Source: Aurantiacibacter atlanticus (GTDB taxonomy: Bacteria; Pseudomonadota; Alphaproteobacteria; Sphingomonadales; Sphingomonadaceae). From it: 64,000 nucleotides of DNA. Position 1 is the stretch's first letter; every line of letters begins with the position of its first letter. The stretch lies in the NCBI RefSeq assembly GCF_001077815.2, contig NZ_CP011310.1:1674001-1738000 (forward strand), in the 5' to 3' direction. The translations under genes and the position numbers were made by a program. Under the pieces are notes generated by a model. It was not told where the DNA came from and did not search any database. It worked only from the letters and a program-made list of their open reading frames with translations. Positions 23,213 to 32,627 of this stretch are shown here, one piece after another.

Positions 23213-25320
23213 TGGAAATCGCCTGGGATCTTGCCCTTTACCTTACCTATCTTGCCGCAGCCGCGGGGGCGGTCGCCTTGTGCCTGTGGCTTGCCACCAA
23301 CCAGCGCACGCAGGGGCCGGCAGTCAATGCCAGTGCCGGCGCGCTTGGATTTGCCGCCTTATGGGCCTTCTCAGTAGCAGGCTTTGGCCGCCAGAGTGTG
23401 ATCCAGGACGTGCTGCTGGTTGCCAGCAATCTCGCATGGTTGTGGATGCTGTACCGCCTGTTCGGTTACGACAAGCGCGACAAGAGCCTTGGCCCTATCC
23501 GCCCGGTTGTGGCTGCGCTCGCCTTTGTTGAAATGATGCAATTCGCGCTTATCGCAGCACGCCTGCAATATGATGCGGAACCTGGTGCTCAGCTGCTGAT
23601 TCTCCAGTTCGCTTTCACCTTTCGCCTGCTTTTGTGCATCGGTGCGCTGGTATTGGTGCATAATTTATATGTCGGCGCTGCGCAGATGGCCCGGCTTGGC
23701 CTGCGCTGGCCAGCCGCCGCGCTTGGGCTGCTGTTTCTCTATGATCTCAACTTCTACACCGTCGCCTATCTCGATAATGGCACGCCGGAATTACTTGAAG
23801 ATCTTCGCGCGGTCGCCCTGCTGGTTTCGGTCATATTGTTGGCCATCGGCGTAGTCCGCAACAAGAGCGAATTGCGCTTCAGTCCTTCGCGCAGCTTCGC
23901 ATTCCAGTCTTTCTCTTTGCTGCTGATCGGTGCCTATCTCGCGGTGATGGTGGTGGTGGCGCAGGGCCTTGCCTATATCGGCAGCGATTATGGCCGCATA
24001 TTGCAGGCTGGCTTCGTCCTGCTTGCAAGTGCAATTGCGCTGACGGTGCTTCCGTCTAAGCGGCTGCGCGGCTGGCTACGCGTCACCCTGTCCAAGAACC
24101 TGTTTCAGCACCGTTATGATTACCGTTCGGAATGGTTGCGCTTTACTGATACGATCGGCCGGGCCGGTCCGCAGGCGACGCCCTTGCTGGAACGCGCAGT
24201 GCAGGCCGTGGCCGACATCACTGACAGCCCTTCAGGCATGCTTTTCACTCCGCGAGAGGAGGGTGGTATGGCTCTCGCTGCGCGCTGGCAATGGCCCGAC
24301 CTGGACGTGCCTGGTGAAGCGATTTCCGCCAAGGGCGCGCAGTTTTTCGAGGAAAGCCAGTTCATTCTGGATCTCGATGACCTGCGCCCCGGAAGGCAGG
24401 ATGGCATCCCCGCCGATGCGTGCCCGGCCTGGCTATTGGCGGACGAGGCGAGCTGGGCGCTGATCCCGCTGCTGCATTACGAACGGCTGGTGGGCGTTGT
24501 CCTGCTGGCAAGACCGCCCATGGCCCGCCAGCTAGACTGGGAGGATTTTGACCTGCTGCGCGTCGTAGGACGGCAATTGGCAAGCTATCTTGCCGAACAG
24601 ACCAGCCAAGACGCTTTGGGCGAAGCGCAGCGCTTTGATGAATTCAATCGCCGCATCGCTTTCGTCATGCACGACATAAAGAATTTAGCCAGCCAGCTTT
24701 CCCTGCTTGCCCGCAATGCTGAAAAACACGCGGACAATCCTGCTTTTCGTACCGACATGATCCTGACATTGCGCAACTCGACCGATAAATTGCAGTCTCT
24801 TCTGGATCGTCTTGGCCGGTATGGCAGCATGGGCGGCAAAGAGCGCGAGGAATTTGATCTTGGCGCATTGCTGGGCAAGATCTGCGGCCTATATGCCGAT
24901 CGCCACACAGTCACGCTGATTTCCGATGACACTTGCAGCGTGAAGGCGGATGCAGAGGCATTGGAACAGGCGCTGGTCCATCTGGTGCAGAACGCCATAG
25001 AAGTCAGCGACGAAAATTCGCCCGTCCTGCTCGAACTGCGCAAGGAGTCCGGCAGCGCGGTGATTGAGATAGTCGATTCCGGCGAAGGCATGTCGCCGGA
25101 TTTCATACGCACAAAGCTGTTCAAGCCGTTTCATTCGTCCAAGCCAGGAGGCTTTGGCATCGGAGCCTATGAAGCGCGTGAACTGGTGCGTGCGATGGGT
25201 GGCCGGCTTGATGTCGAATCGCGGGAAGGACTGGGCACGCGATTCGTGCTGCGACTTCCGCTTAGCGAGGCGAGCGACATGCTGCGTGTGATGCAGGATA
25301 ATTCGAAAGAGGTGGCATAA
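23212..25320 (+). CDS. prsK: Sensor histidine kinase PrsK-like (XrtA/PEP-CTERM system)
   Basis: A 702-residue sensor: about eight N-terminal membrane helices (residues 1-290), a GAF-like domain (about 325-455), a phosphoacceptor helix with FVMHDIKNLASQL near residue 485, and an HATPase domain with VQNAIE, DSGEGM and GFGIGAYEA motifs. The TAATG overlap with the transferase and the TAATGG overlap with the regulator show an operon. It should phosphorylate PrsR, controlling exopolysaccharide or PEP-CTERM genes. The signal sensed by the membrane part is unknown. Confidence 0.87.
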   Translation: MEIAWDLALYLTYLAAAAGAVALCLWLATNQRTQGPAVNASAGALGFAALWAFSVAGFGRQSVIQDVLLVASNLAWLWMLYRLFGYDKRDKSLGPIRPVVAALAFVEMMQFALIAARLQYDAEPGAQLLILQFAFTFRLLLCIGALVLVHNLYVGAAQMARLGLRWPAAALGLLFLYDLNFYTVAYLDNGTPELLEDLRAVALLVSVILLAIGVVRNKSELRFSPSRSFAFQSFSLLLIGAYLAVMVVVAQGLAYIGSDYGRILQAGFVLLASAIALTVLPSKRLRGWLRVTLSKNLFQHRYDYRSEWLRFTDTIGRAGPQATPLLERAVQAVADITDSPSGMLFTPREEGGMALAARWQWPDLDVPGEAISAKGAQFFEESQFILDLDDLRPGRQDGIPADACPAWLLADEASWALIPLLHYERLVGVVLLARPPMARQLDWEDFDLLRVVGRQLASYLAEQTSQDALGEAQRFDEFNRRIAFVMHDIKNLASQLSLLARNAEKHADNPAFRTDMILTLRNSTDKLQSLLDRLGRYGSMGGKEREEFDLGALLGKICGLYADRHTVTLISDDTCSVKADAEALEQALVHLVQNAIEVSDENSPVLLELRKESGSAVIEIVDSGEGMSPDFIRTKLFKPFHSSKPGGFGIGAYEARELVRAMGGRLDVESREGLGTRFVLRLPLSEASDMLRVMQDNSKEVA

Positions 25321-26696
25321 TGGCCGATAGCAAACCCCAACCGCTTCCCAAGCTGCTGATCGTCGAGGATGACGAAGGTCTGCAGGCACAGCTCAAATGG
25401 GCTTATGAAGATTTCCAAGTGGTTATCGCAGGCGACCGTGAAAGCGCCATCGCGGCGCTGCGTGCAGAGGAGCCTGCTGTCGTAACGCTGGACCTCGGGC
25501 TGCCGCCTGATCCCGATGGCACGACTGAAGGTTTTGCCGTGCTCGATGAGATCATGGCATTGAAGCCCGATACCAAGGTTATCGTGGCATCGGGCCATGG
25601 CGCGCGCGAAAGTGCGTTGAGCGCGATTGAGCGCGGCGCCTATGATTTTTACCAGAAACCTGTCGATATCGAACAGCTTGGCCTGATCGTTCGGCGCGCT
25701 TTCAACCTCCATCGCATTGAGGAGGAGAACCGTGCGCTGGCGGCCAAGGCAGGCGATGGCAATACGGTGCTGGGCGGTCTGATAACTTCCGCACCCGAAA
25801 TGGTGAAGGTGGCGCGCACGATTGAACGCGTTGCCAACACCAATGTTTCGGTCATGCTGCTGGGCGCAAGCGGGACTGGTAAGGAATTGCTCGCACGCGG
25901 ATTGCATGATGCCAGCATGCGTAAGAACGGCAATTTTATTGCCATCAATTGCGCTGCGATTCCCGAAAACCTGCTTGAAAGTGAATTGTTCGGGCATGAA
26001 AAAGGCGCATTCACCGGCGCGGTCAAAACGACCGAAGGCAAGATCGAAATGGCCGATGGCGGCACACTCTTCCTTGATGAGGTCGGCGATATTCCGCTGA
26101 CCTTGCAGGTGAAGCTTCTGCGATTCCTGCAGGAACGCACGATCGAGCGGATTGGCGGGCGCAGTGCCATTTCTGTCGACACGCGCATCGTCTGCGCCAC
26201 GCATCAGGACCTCGAAGCCATGATCGCGGCGGGCAATTTTCGCGAAGACCTGTTCTATCGCCTTGCCGAAGTGGTTGTAAAAATTCCTTCGCTGGCTGAA
26301 CGTCCAGGTGATGCGACACTGCTGGCCAAGGCTTTCCTCAAACGATTTGCCGCAGAGATGAATCCCGTGATCTCCGGGCTTGCCCCCGATGCGCTGGCGG
26401 CGATTGATGGGTGGAACTGGCCGGGCAATGTCCGCGAGCTTGAAAACCGGGTGAAGCGCGCAGTCATCATGGCGGATGGCAAATTGGTTGGCGCAAGCGA
26501 TCTCGACCTGGGCGGTGACGAGGACGAGACACAAGACGTGCTCAACATCAAGAGCGCTCGTGAAGTTTCGGATCGCAAGGTGATCCGCCGCGCGCTGGCT
26601 AGAAGCGAAGGCAATATTTCCAGCACGGCCAAAATGCTCGGCATCAGCCGCCCAACGCTATATGATTTGCTCAAGCAATACGACTTGCATGCTTGA
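25320..26696 (+). CDS. prsR: Sigma-54-dependent response regulator PrsR-like
   Basis: A 458-residue NtrC-family activator. Its receiver domain has Asp58 and Lys113. The AAA+ domain has Walker A GASGTGKE (182-189), the sigma-54-contact loop GAFTGA (229-234) and Walker B FLDEVGD (251-257). A C-terminal Fis-type helix-turn-helix ends in ISRPTLYDLLKQY. It needs RpoN to open promoters. It is the cognate partner of the overlapping PrsK gene. I find no clear -24/-12 site directly before the transferase gene, so its targets may lie elsewhere. Confidence 0.9.
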   Translation: MADSKPQPLPKLLIVEDDEGLQAQLKWAYEDFQVVIAGDRESAIAALRAEEPAVVTLDLGLPPDPDGTTEGFAVLDEIMALKPDTKVIVASGHGARESALSAIERGAYDFYQKPVDIEQLGLIVRRAFNLHRIEEENRALAAKAGDGNTVLGGLITSAPEMVKVARTIERVANTNVSVMLLGASGTGKELLARGLHDASMRKNGNFIAINCAAIPENLLESELFGHEKGAFTGAVKTTEGKIEMADGGTLFLDEVGDIPLTLQVKLLRFLQERTIERIGGRSAISVDTRIVCATHQDLEAMIAAGNFREDLFYRLAEVVVKIPSLAERPGDATLLAKAFLKRFAAEMNPVISGLAPDALAAIDGWNWPGNVRELENRVKRAVIMADGKLVGASDLDLGGDEDETQDVLNIKSAREVSDRKVIRRALARSEGNISSTAKMLGISRPTLYDLLKQYDLHA

Positions 26697-26720
26697 TGAG
26701 CCCTAGGCACAGAGTCGGCG

Positions 26721-27701
26721 ATGATCGACCGCGTTAAGTCCCTGTTCGACCCGCTTGTGCGTCTGTTGCTGCTCGCGATATTGCTTGCCACGGTGCTGCC
26801 TGTAATGGGCAGGGAACAGGCTGTCGCACGCATTGTTTCGGACATTGCGATCGTGCTCCTGTTTTTCCTCAACGGCCTGCGCCTCCCTAGGGCAGAAGTA
26901 CTGCGCGGTCTTGCCAATCTGCGTTTTCTGCTGCCGCTGATCATATGGGTATTTGCGGCGATGGGACTTGCCGGATGGGGCGCATCGCAATTCGCCCAAC
27001 CATCCTTGCCCCCTAGCATTGCCCTGGGTTTCATCTTCCTTGGGGTGCTGCCATCCACGGTCCAATCCGCAACGGCCTATACGTCCATTGCCGGGGGCAA
27101 TGTCGCCAGTTCAGTAGTTGCTGCGGCCACGCTCAATATCCTCGGTGTCTTCATCACGGCCCCCATCATCATCTGGCTTGCAAGCGGGGCAATGCCAGAT
27201 AACGCAACGGATATCGGCACCGATGCGCTGTTGCGCGTAGGGATGATCCTACTCGTCCCATTCCTTGCCGGGCAGGCATTGCAAGGCCGGTTTGGCGCCC
27301 TTGTAACGGACAGGCGAACGCTGGTCTCGTGGATGGACCGCATAGCCATCGCCATTGCGGTCTACGTCGCTTTTTCCAGCGCGGTTGAGCAGGGCGTCTG
27401 GAGCCTGCTGGACTTTTCGGCATGGCAAAGGTTGCTGATGCTGATCGGCTTCATGTTGAGCTTCGGCTTTTTCGGTGCGTGGTGGCTGGGCCGGGCGCTG
27501 CGGCTTGATGACAGGGACCGGATCGCGTTCCTTTTCGCGGGCGGACAAAAAAGTATCGCTATGGGCGCGCCACTGGCGGCAGTGCTATTTCCGCCTGCCA
27601 TCGCGGGGCTCGTGCTGCTGCCGGTATTGATCTACCACCTTCTGCAATTGGTGATTTCCGCCCCGGTGGCGCAGCATGTCAGTCAATCACAGCAGGCGTG
27701 A
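26721..27701 (+). CDS. Bile acid:sodium symporter family transporter
   Basis: A 326-residue membrane protein with nine or ten helices, matching the SLC10/YfeH-like family: LLFFLNGLRLPR near 50, LGVLPSTVQSATAYTSIAGGN at 104-124 (a sodium-site-like segment), and F-A-G-G-Q-K-S-I-A-M-G near 275. YfeH-type members are about this length. The substrate is unknown. Its end overlaps the convergent DUF475 gene by 23 bases. Confidence 0.8.
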   Translation: MIDRVKSLFDPLVRLLLLAILLATVLPVMGREQAVARIVSDIAIVLLFFLNGLRLPRAEVLRGLANLRFLLPLIIWVFAAMGLAGWGASQFAQPSLPPSIALGFIFLGVLPSTVQSATAYTSIAGGNVASSVVAAATLNILGVFITAPIIIWLASGAMPDNATDIGTDALLRVGMILLVPFLAGQALQGRFGALVTDRRTLVSWMDRIAIAIAVYVAFSSAVEQGVWSLLDFSAWQRLLMLIGFMLSFGFFGAWWLGRALRLDDRDRIAFLFAGGQKSIAMGAPLAAVLFPPAIAGLVLLPVLIYHLLQLVISAPVAQHVSQSQQA

Positions 27702-28749
27702 CCTTTCCTTCTTCGCGGCGGTTATGCCGTACAGACCACCAGAAGCTGATCCCGATCAACACGCCGCCGATCAATCCGGTTATCGTTTCAGGAATATGCC
27801 ACACTGCTGAAAGCAGCATGATCGCGCCCAACACGATGATCGCCCAGAATGCGCCATGTTCGAGATAGCGATATTCGGACAATGTCCCCTTGCGTACAAG
27901 ATGGATCGTCATCGAACGCACGAACATCGCCCCGATGGAAAGGCCGAGGGCAATAATGATCATATTGTTTGAAAGCGCAAAAGCGCCAATCACTCCGTCG
28001 AAGCTGAATGACGCATCGAGCACTTCGAGATAGAGAAAACCGCCAAGACCCGATCGCATGACCGTGCCACTGGCTTTCTTGGCCTCTTCCCGCATGTTGA
28101 GCCATTCACCCAGCGCATCGACAGCGATGAAGGTGACAAGCCCCAGAAGGCCGGCTGTCAGGAACGTCAGTGCATCTTCCTGAGGCAATTGTAGCGAGAC
28201 CGCCCACAGGGCTACCAGTAAAAGCCCGATTTCCAGTGCGGGCAGATTGGACACTTTGACCAATTGGCGTTCAACCGCTGAAATCCAGTGTACTTCCTTG
28301 TCGGCATCGAAGAAAAATTTCAGCCCCACCATGGCAAGGAATGCGCCGCCAAAGCCGGCAATGCCAATATGGGCGGATGATACGATTGCTTCATATTGTT
28401 CAGGATCGTTCAGTGAAAGGTCGATTGCCTGTATCGGACCAATGCCTGCCGCGATGGCGACGATGGCCAACGGGAAGATGATACGCGTGCCGAAGACGGC
28501 AATGGCGATCCCCCAGACCAGGAACCGCTGCTGCCACACCGGGTCCATCTCTCGCAATACAGTAGCGTTGACGACGGCATTATCGAAGCTGAGCGATATT
28601 TCGAGGATCGACAGGATCAGTATGATCCAGAGGATTTGCAGAACCGAACCGATGCTGTCGCTGGTGGCAATGCCATACCACAAGCCCAGCCCGAAGCAGG
28701 CAGCAGTGAAGATCAGCGAAAATTTATAATAGCGCAGCAGCATGCCCAT
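27679..28749 (-). CDS. DUF475 / TerC-like membrane protein
   Basis: A 356-residue polytopic membrane protein with the LEISLSFDNAVVNATVL segment near 48-64, repeated in the second half as LEVLDASFSFDGVIGAFAL. Twin acidic S-F-D-N/S-F-D-G motifs are typical of DUF475 and TerC proteins, linked to metal handling and tellurite resistance. The acidic residues in the membrane suggest ion transport. No ter operon surrounds it. The ATG at 28749 has AGGA 11 bases upstream. Confidence 0.8.
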   Translation of the reverse strand: MGMLLRYYKFSLIFTAACFGLGLWYGIATSDSIGSVLQILWIILILSILEISLSFDNAVVNATVLREMDPVWQQRFLVWGIAIAVFGTRIIFPLAIVAIAAGIGPIQAIDLSLNDPEQYEAIVSSAHIGIAGFGGAFLAMVGLKFFFDADKEVHWISAVERQLVKVSNLPALEIGLLLVALWAVSLQLPQEDALTFLTAGLLGLVTFIAVDALGEWLNMREEAKKASGTVMRSGLGGFLYLEVLDASFSFDGVIGAFALSNNMIIIALGLSIGAMFVRSMTIHLVRKGTLSEYRYLEHGAFWAIIVLGAIMLLSAVWHIPETITGLIGGVLIGISFWWSVRHNRREEGKVTPAVID

Positions 28750-28800
28750 GCGGTGGTGAATCCTGGAAATCGAAGTGAAGAGTGAATGCGTTTCCCGCCA

Positions 28801-29673
28801 TCAATCTTTGGGTTGGTAAAGCTGATCCGGTCCCGGAAAAGATCGTTCACGCACTTCTTTGGCATATTGTGCAGCGGTGTCCGAAATGGTCGATGCGATG
28901 TCGCCATATTTCTTCACAAAGCGGGGCACCCTTTCAAACATGCCGAGCATGTCTTCGGCGACCAGAACCTGCCCGTCGCATTGTGCTGATGCGCCAATGC
29001 CGATTGTAGGGCAGGCGATGGCTTTTGTGACGGCAATGGCGATGGGTTCGATCACGCCTTCGATCACGACGGCGAATGCGCCCGCTTCATCAAGCGCGCG
29101 TGCATCGTCGACGATCTTTTTTGCCTCGGCATCGCTGCGCCCGCGTGCAGCATAGCCGCCCAGCACATTGACTGCCTGCGGGGTCAGGCCAATATGGCCC
29201 ATCACCGGGATGCCACGCTGGGAAAGAAACGCGACCGTTTCTGCCATCGCCTCGCCACCCTCCAGCTTTACCGCAGCCGCGCCGCTTTCCTTCAACAGGC
29301 GGGCTGCCGCTTCAAAGGCGTGTTGTGGTGACATTTCATAAGCGCCGAATGGCAAATCGACGACGACAACCGAGTGGTAACTGCCGCGCACGACGGCAGC
29401 AGCATGATTGGACATCATTTCCATCGTTACTGGCACGGTAGAGGGCAGACCGTAGATCACCTGTCCCAGCGAATCCCCGACAAGCAGCATGTCACAATGC
29501 GGATCGAGTAATTGTGCCTGCCGCGCGGTATAGGCGGTAAGCATCACGATTGGTTCCTGCGTAACGCCGTCAGTCTTGCGTGCGCGGATTTTCGGCACGG
29601 TCAATCTGCGCATCGGAGCTGGGGTGGGGTTTGCGCGACTGGTCGCGGTGTCGATTGTAAAGGTCGTGGACAT
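28801..29673 (-). CDS. panB: 3-methyl-2-oxobutanoate hydroxymethyltransferase
   Basis: First step of pantothenate synthesis, adding a hydroxymethyl group from methylene-THF to 2-oxoisovalerate. The 290-residue TIM barrel shows MLTAYTA near 44, MLLVGDSLG with the metal-binding Asp near 67, the KLEGG segment near 136, VMGHIGLTPQ near 157 and the catalytic Glu in VIEGV near 203. It shares 2-oxoisovalerate as substrate with the bkd complex at the window start. panC is not adjacent. Confidence 0.93.
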   Translation of the reverse strand: MSTTFTIDTATSRANPTPAPMRRLTVPKIRARKTDGVTQEPIVMLTAYTARQAQLLDPHCDMLLVGDSLGQVIYGLPSTVPVTMEMMSNHAAAVVRGSYHSVVVVDLPFGAYEMSPQHAFEAAARLLKESGAAAVKLEGGEAMAETVAFLSQRGIPVMGHIGLTPQAVNVLGGYAARGRSDAEAKKIVDDARALDEAGAFAVVIEGVIEPIAIAVTKAIACPTIGIGASAQCDGQVLVAEDMLGMFERVPRFVKKYGDIASTISDTAAQYAKEVRERSFPGPDQLYQPKD

Positions 29674-29764
29674 ACATACCCTTTAACAGACACACCTCTC
29701 GACGCGACCCCAATTTCAATGCAAAAAGACTGGCAACCTTCTGGGTCAAGAGGAAAACAATAAA

Positions 29765-31183
29765 ATGGCACTTTCCCAAGGGGGCAAAACCAGAGATGGT
29801 TGGTCTTCGCGCAGCGCATTCATCCTGGCAGCTATCGGATCAGCGGTAGGGCTGGGCAATTTATGGCGGTTCCCGGCCGAAGCGGGCGCGAATGGCGGCG
29901 GTGCCTTTGTGCTGTTCTATATCCTCTGCGTGCTCATGATCGGCCTACCGATTTTGCTTTCCGAAACGCTTATTGGTCGTCACGGCCAGGCATCCGCTCC
30001 GGAAAGCGTGCGTCGCGTGGCCAAGGCTTCACGCGTCAGTTCGCATTGGGACATTCTTGCCAGCATGGGTGTGCTTGCGGCTTTCATGATCCTGAGTTTC
30101 TACTGCGTGGTCGGCGGCTGGGTGCTGTATTATATCGGCCAGTTCATGGCGGACATCTTCGCCAGCGGAGTGACGGGCGGTGCATTCGAAGGGCGCCCAG
30201 CTGAAGAGATTGAGGCGCTTTTGCCGAATCTTTTCGGCAATGGCATCTTGATGGTGGGGCTTAATGCACTGTTCCTTGGGTTCACGCTTTTCTTTGTGGC
30301 GCGCGGCGTTTCTGGCGGCATCGAATTGGTGGCGAAATGGATGATGCCCGCTTTCTTTATCCTTTTGATTGCCATTACCGTTTACGGTGCCTTCGGCGGG
30401 GCATTTTCACAGACGGTTTCCTATCTCTTCACTTTTGAGCCGGAAAAATTGACGGGTCCGGTGATGCTGGCCGCCGTGGGGCAGGCGTTCTTCTCGCTCT
30501 CGCTGGGTGTCGCGGGCATGATCACCTACGGCGGTTATGTCGGTCGCAATGTGAACCTTGGCAGCACTTCGGCGATTATTTCCAGCGCGGATACGGCCGT
30601 GGCCTTGCTGGCTGGATTGTGCATTTTTCCCATCGTTTTTGCGGCGGGTCTTTCAGTCGCGGCGGGGCCGGGGCTAATGTTCCAGACGCTGCCCCATGCT
30701 TTCCAGGAGATGCCGGCGGGTTCTGTCGTAGGATTGCTGTTTTTCATCATGGTCGGCTTTGCCGCGCTGACAAGTTCGGTTGCCTTGCTTGAGGTGCCGA
30801 CAGCGTGGCTGATCGACAAGTTCCGCTTCGTGCGCCCGGTCAGCGCCTCCATCGTGGCGGGCGGGGCAATGATCCTGGGCGCGCTGGCTGCCCTGTCTTT
30901 CAACGAACTCGCCGATTGGCATCCACTGGACTTTATTCCCTTGTTCGCGGGTCAGGGCTTTTTCGATGTCCTTGACGGGATTACGGCCAAATTGCTGATG
31001 CCTATTGGTGCACTTCTGACAGCGTTGTTCATTGGCTGGTTTGCGGATCGCAAGCTGGTTGATCTGGAGAACGGGCTGGGTGGCTGGCTGCACCTGTTCT
31101 GGCTCTTCCTCGTGCGTTTTGTGTGCCCGATTGCATTGATCGGGATACTGGTGGTGGGTATATTCCCCGGCATGTTCGAATAA
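29765..31183 (+). CDS. Sodium-dependent neurotransmitter:sodium symporter family transporter
   Basis: An 11-12 helix NSS (LeuT fold) symporter of 472 residues. The hallmark first helix reads ILAAIGSAVGLGNLWRFP with the unwound G-S-A-V-G-L-G-N-L-W-R-F motif (near 19-36), then the A-N-G-G-G-A-F-V-L-F loop. Family members import amino acids with sodium. Its reading frame is divergent from panB with a 91-base gap, and a bidirectional terminator follows. Confidence 0.9.
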   Translation: MALSQGGKTRDGWSSRSAFILAAIGSAVGLGNLWRFPAEAGANGGGAFVLFYILCVLMIGLPILLSETLIGRHGQASAPESVRRVAKASRVSSHWDILASMGVLAAFMILSFYCVVGGWVLYYIGQFMADIFASGVTGGAFEGRPAEEIEALLPNLFGNGILMVGLNALFLGFTLFFVARGVSGGIELVAKWMMPAFFILLIAITVYGAFGGAFSQTVSYLFTFEPEKLTGPVMLAAVGQAFFSLSLGVAGMITYGGYVGRNVNLGSTSAIISSADTAVALLAGLCIFPIVFAAGLSVAAGPGLMFQTLPHAFQEMPAGSVVGLLFFIMVGFAALTSSVALLEVPTAWLIDKFRFVRPVSASIVAGGAMILGALAALSFNELADWHPLDFIPLFAGQGFFDVLDGITAKLLMPIGALLTALFIGWFADRKLVDLENGLGGWLHLFWLFLVRFVCPIALIGILVVGIFPGMFE

Positions 31184-31202
31184 TTTTCTATTCCTGACGC
31201 AA

Positions 31203-31237
31203 AAAAGGGCCGCTCCCGATGGGGTTGCGGCCCTTTT
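31203..31237. terminator. Bidirectional intrinsic terminator
   Basis: An 11-bp perfect stem AAAAGGGCCGC / GCGGCCCTTTT with a 13-base loop lies between the convergent NSS transporter and PPOX-like genes. The A-run on one side and T-run on the other let it end transcripts in both directions. Confidence 0.9.
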
Positions 31238-31255
31238 CTTTGGCAGTGCTGGCGG

Positions 31256-31726
31256 TCAGAGCGTCGTCTTGACGTGTTCATCCTTTGATTCTTCGCGTAC
31301 ATCGAAGCCCATCAGCATTTTGGCATTTTCGACAAACCCGAGATCGCTGTTCCAGATTTCAGCCCTGCCCAGATCCATGCGCAGCATCAGCAAATCGGGA
31401 TCGTCCTTGCCGCCAGGGAACCATGCCTCGACGATATGGCTCCACTGCTTGTCCAGCCGTTCACGGCTCGTTTCCTCTGTCAGTGTGCCGGAAAATCGTG
31501 AGAAGATTTCGTGGCCTTTGGAAGCAAAGGTTGCCGTGGCGGGACCACCATTGGCCACGCTGCTTTTGCGGTTGACGAAAAACCAGATTGAGCTGTTGGC
31601 ATCCTTGTCCAGTTGCGCGGTCATCACCACTGCGTCATCGGGTGTGCTATCGAGTTGGAGGAACAGGAAGGGGCTGTCGTTCAACGCCTTCCAGAAGTTC
31701 TTTTTCAGGGTTTCTAGATCGCTCAT
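31256..31726 (-). CDS. Pyridoxamine 5'-phosphate oxidase-like general stress protein
   Basis: A 156-residue split-barrel flavin-binding-type protein resembling the PF16242 general stress group: ALNDSPFLFL near 14, then MTAQLD, IWFFVNRKS near 48, and a late A-E-I-W-N-S-D segment. These are distant from true PdxH, lacking its substrate-binding C-terminus. An EcfG promoter stands upstream, in agreement with a stress role. The gene is divergent from imuA. Confidence 0.83.
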   Translation of the reverse strand: MSDLETLKKNFWKALNDSPFLFLQLDSTPDDAVVMTAQLDKDANSSIWFFVNRKSSVANGGPATATFASKGHEIFSRFSGTLTEETSRERLDKQWSHIVEAWFPGGKDDPDLLMLRMDLGRAEIWNSDLGFVENAKMLMGFDVREESKDEHVKTTL

Positions 31727-31746
31727 TGTAATCTCCTTTTCCTATT

Positions 31747-31772
31747 AACGGTATTGCGTGGGCTGCGGTTCC
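31747..31772 (-). promoter_or_regulatory. EcfG general stress promoter before the PPOX-like gene
   Basis: Read on the minus strand, GGAAC (31772-31768) and CGTT (31750-31747) are 17 bases apart: an exact match to the EcfG consensus. The promoter lies 21 bases upstream of the start at 31726, which suits a short leader. Confidence 0.8.
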
Positions 31773-31824
31773 GATGCCCCGTCCGGTCTGGTGAACAGGA
31801 CAGCTTGCCAAAGTGGGTGAGTAG

Positions 31825-31839
31825 GAACATAAAAGGAAC
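31825..31839. promoter_or_regulatory. Alphaproteobacterial LexA (SOS) box
   Basis: GAAC-N7-GAAC, the reverse complement of the alphaproteobacterial LexA site GTTC-N7-GTTC, ends 17 bases before the imuA start. Position and exact match indicate SOS control of imuAB. Confidence 0.88.
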
Positions 31840-31856
31840 AAAGGAGTCGATTCGCC

Positions 31857-32627
31857 ATGGACATGGCTTCCCTGCCACGCGCGGTGGAGCTGGCGTCTTC
31901 CGTTGCCTGCAATCCGCGCTGGCATCCGGGAGCCGTCCGCCCGCTACACAGCGAAATTTTTGCCCCTGCCACACAGGCAAGTGGGGCCGGTGCGGCGCTT
32001 GCGCTTGCGCTTGACGGCCTGCGCGTGCGTGATCGTGCGGCAGAAGATTCCGGAAACTATTCCAATGTAGGCAAGGTGACGGAAGATCGCGCCGTGCTGT
32101 GGGTACAGGATGCAGCCGCGTGTCGGCTGGGCGGACGGCCCTATCGTCCCGGCTTGCCCGAAGGACTGCGCCACCGATTGATTCATGTTGCCGCCAAGAC
32201 GGCGGAAGATGCGCTTTTTGCGTTGGAAGAAGGTGTGCGGTGCCGTGATCTGGCCTGCGTGATCGGGGAAATGGCGGGCAATCCCAAAGCACTCGATTTT
32301 ATCTCTTCGCGTCGCCTCAGCCTTGCTGCGGAAAAACATGGCGTGCCCCTATTTCTCGTCCGCCTTGATGCTGCACCCGATCTCAGTTCGGCGCGGATGC
32401 GCTGGCAGGTCCGCGCGGCGCCATCCGCTCCGCCATTATGGAACCTGGCCGCGCCCGGCCATCCGGCCTGGCAGGCGGAATTGTTCCGCGCCCGCACTCA
32501 TGCTCCCGGAGAATGGATTTTGCGCGATGAAGGATCTTTCCTCACCGCCGAACGCCCCGCTTGCCCCGCGCCGGATAATGGCGATCTGGGCTTGCGAGCT
32601 GGCGCTCGATCGCTGGCGGCACTCTGA
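31857..32627 (+). CDS. imuA: ImuA, RecA-like mutagenesis protein
   Basis: A 256-residue protein of the ImuA type, which works with ImuB and DnaE2 in error-prone repair. Visible features are the start P-L-H-S-E-I-F, the A-V-L-W-V-Q-D strand near 80, the G-L-P-E-G-L loop, and a R-R-L-S-L-A-A-E-K-H-G-V-P-L-F-L segment near 150. The classical Walker A is not conserved, as expected in this divergent RecA relative. The LexA box directly upstream marks it as SOS induced. Its end overlaps imuB by 101 bases. Confidence 0.85.
   Translation: MDMASLPRAVELASSVACNPRWHPGAVRPLHSEIFAPATQASGAGAALALALDGLRVRDRAAEDSGNYSNVGKVTEDRAVLWVQDAAACRLGGRPYRPGLPEGLRHRLIHVAAKTAEDALFALEEGVRCRDLACVIGEMAGNPKALDFISSRRLSLAAEKHGVPLFLVRLDAAPDLSSARMRWQVRAAPSAPPLWNLAAPGHPAWQAELFRARTHAPGEWILRDEGSFLTAERPACPAPDNGDLGLRAGARSLAAL

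Noticed and set aside
25167..26534. 455-residue minus-strand open frame
   Set aside because: It is wholly antisense to PrsR and the end of PrsK and has the composition of a shadow frame.
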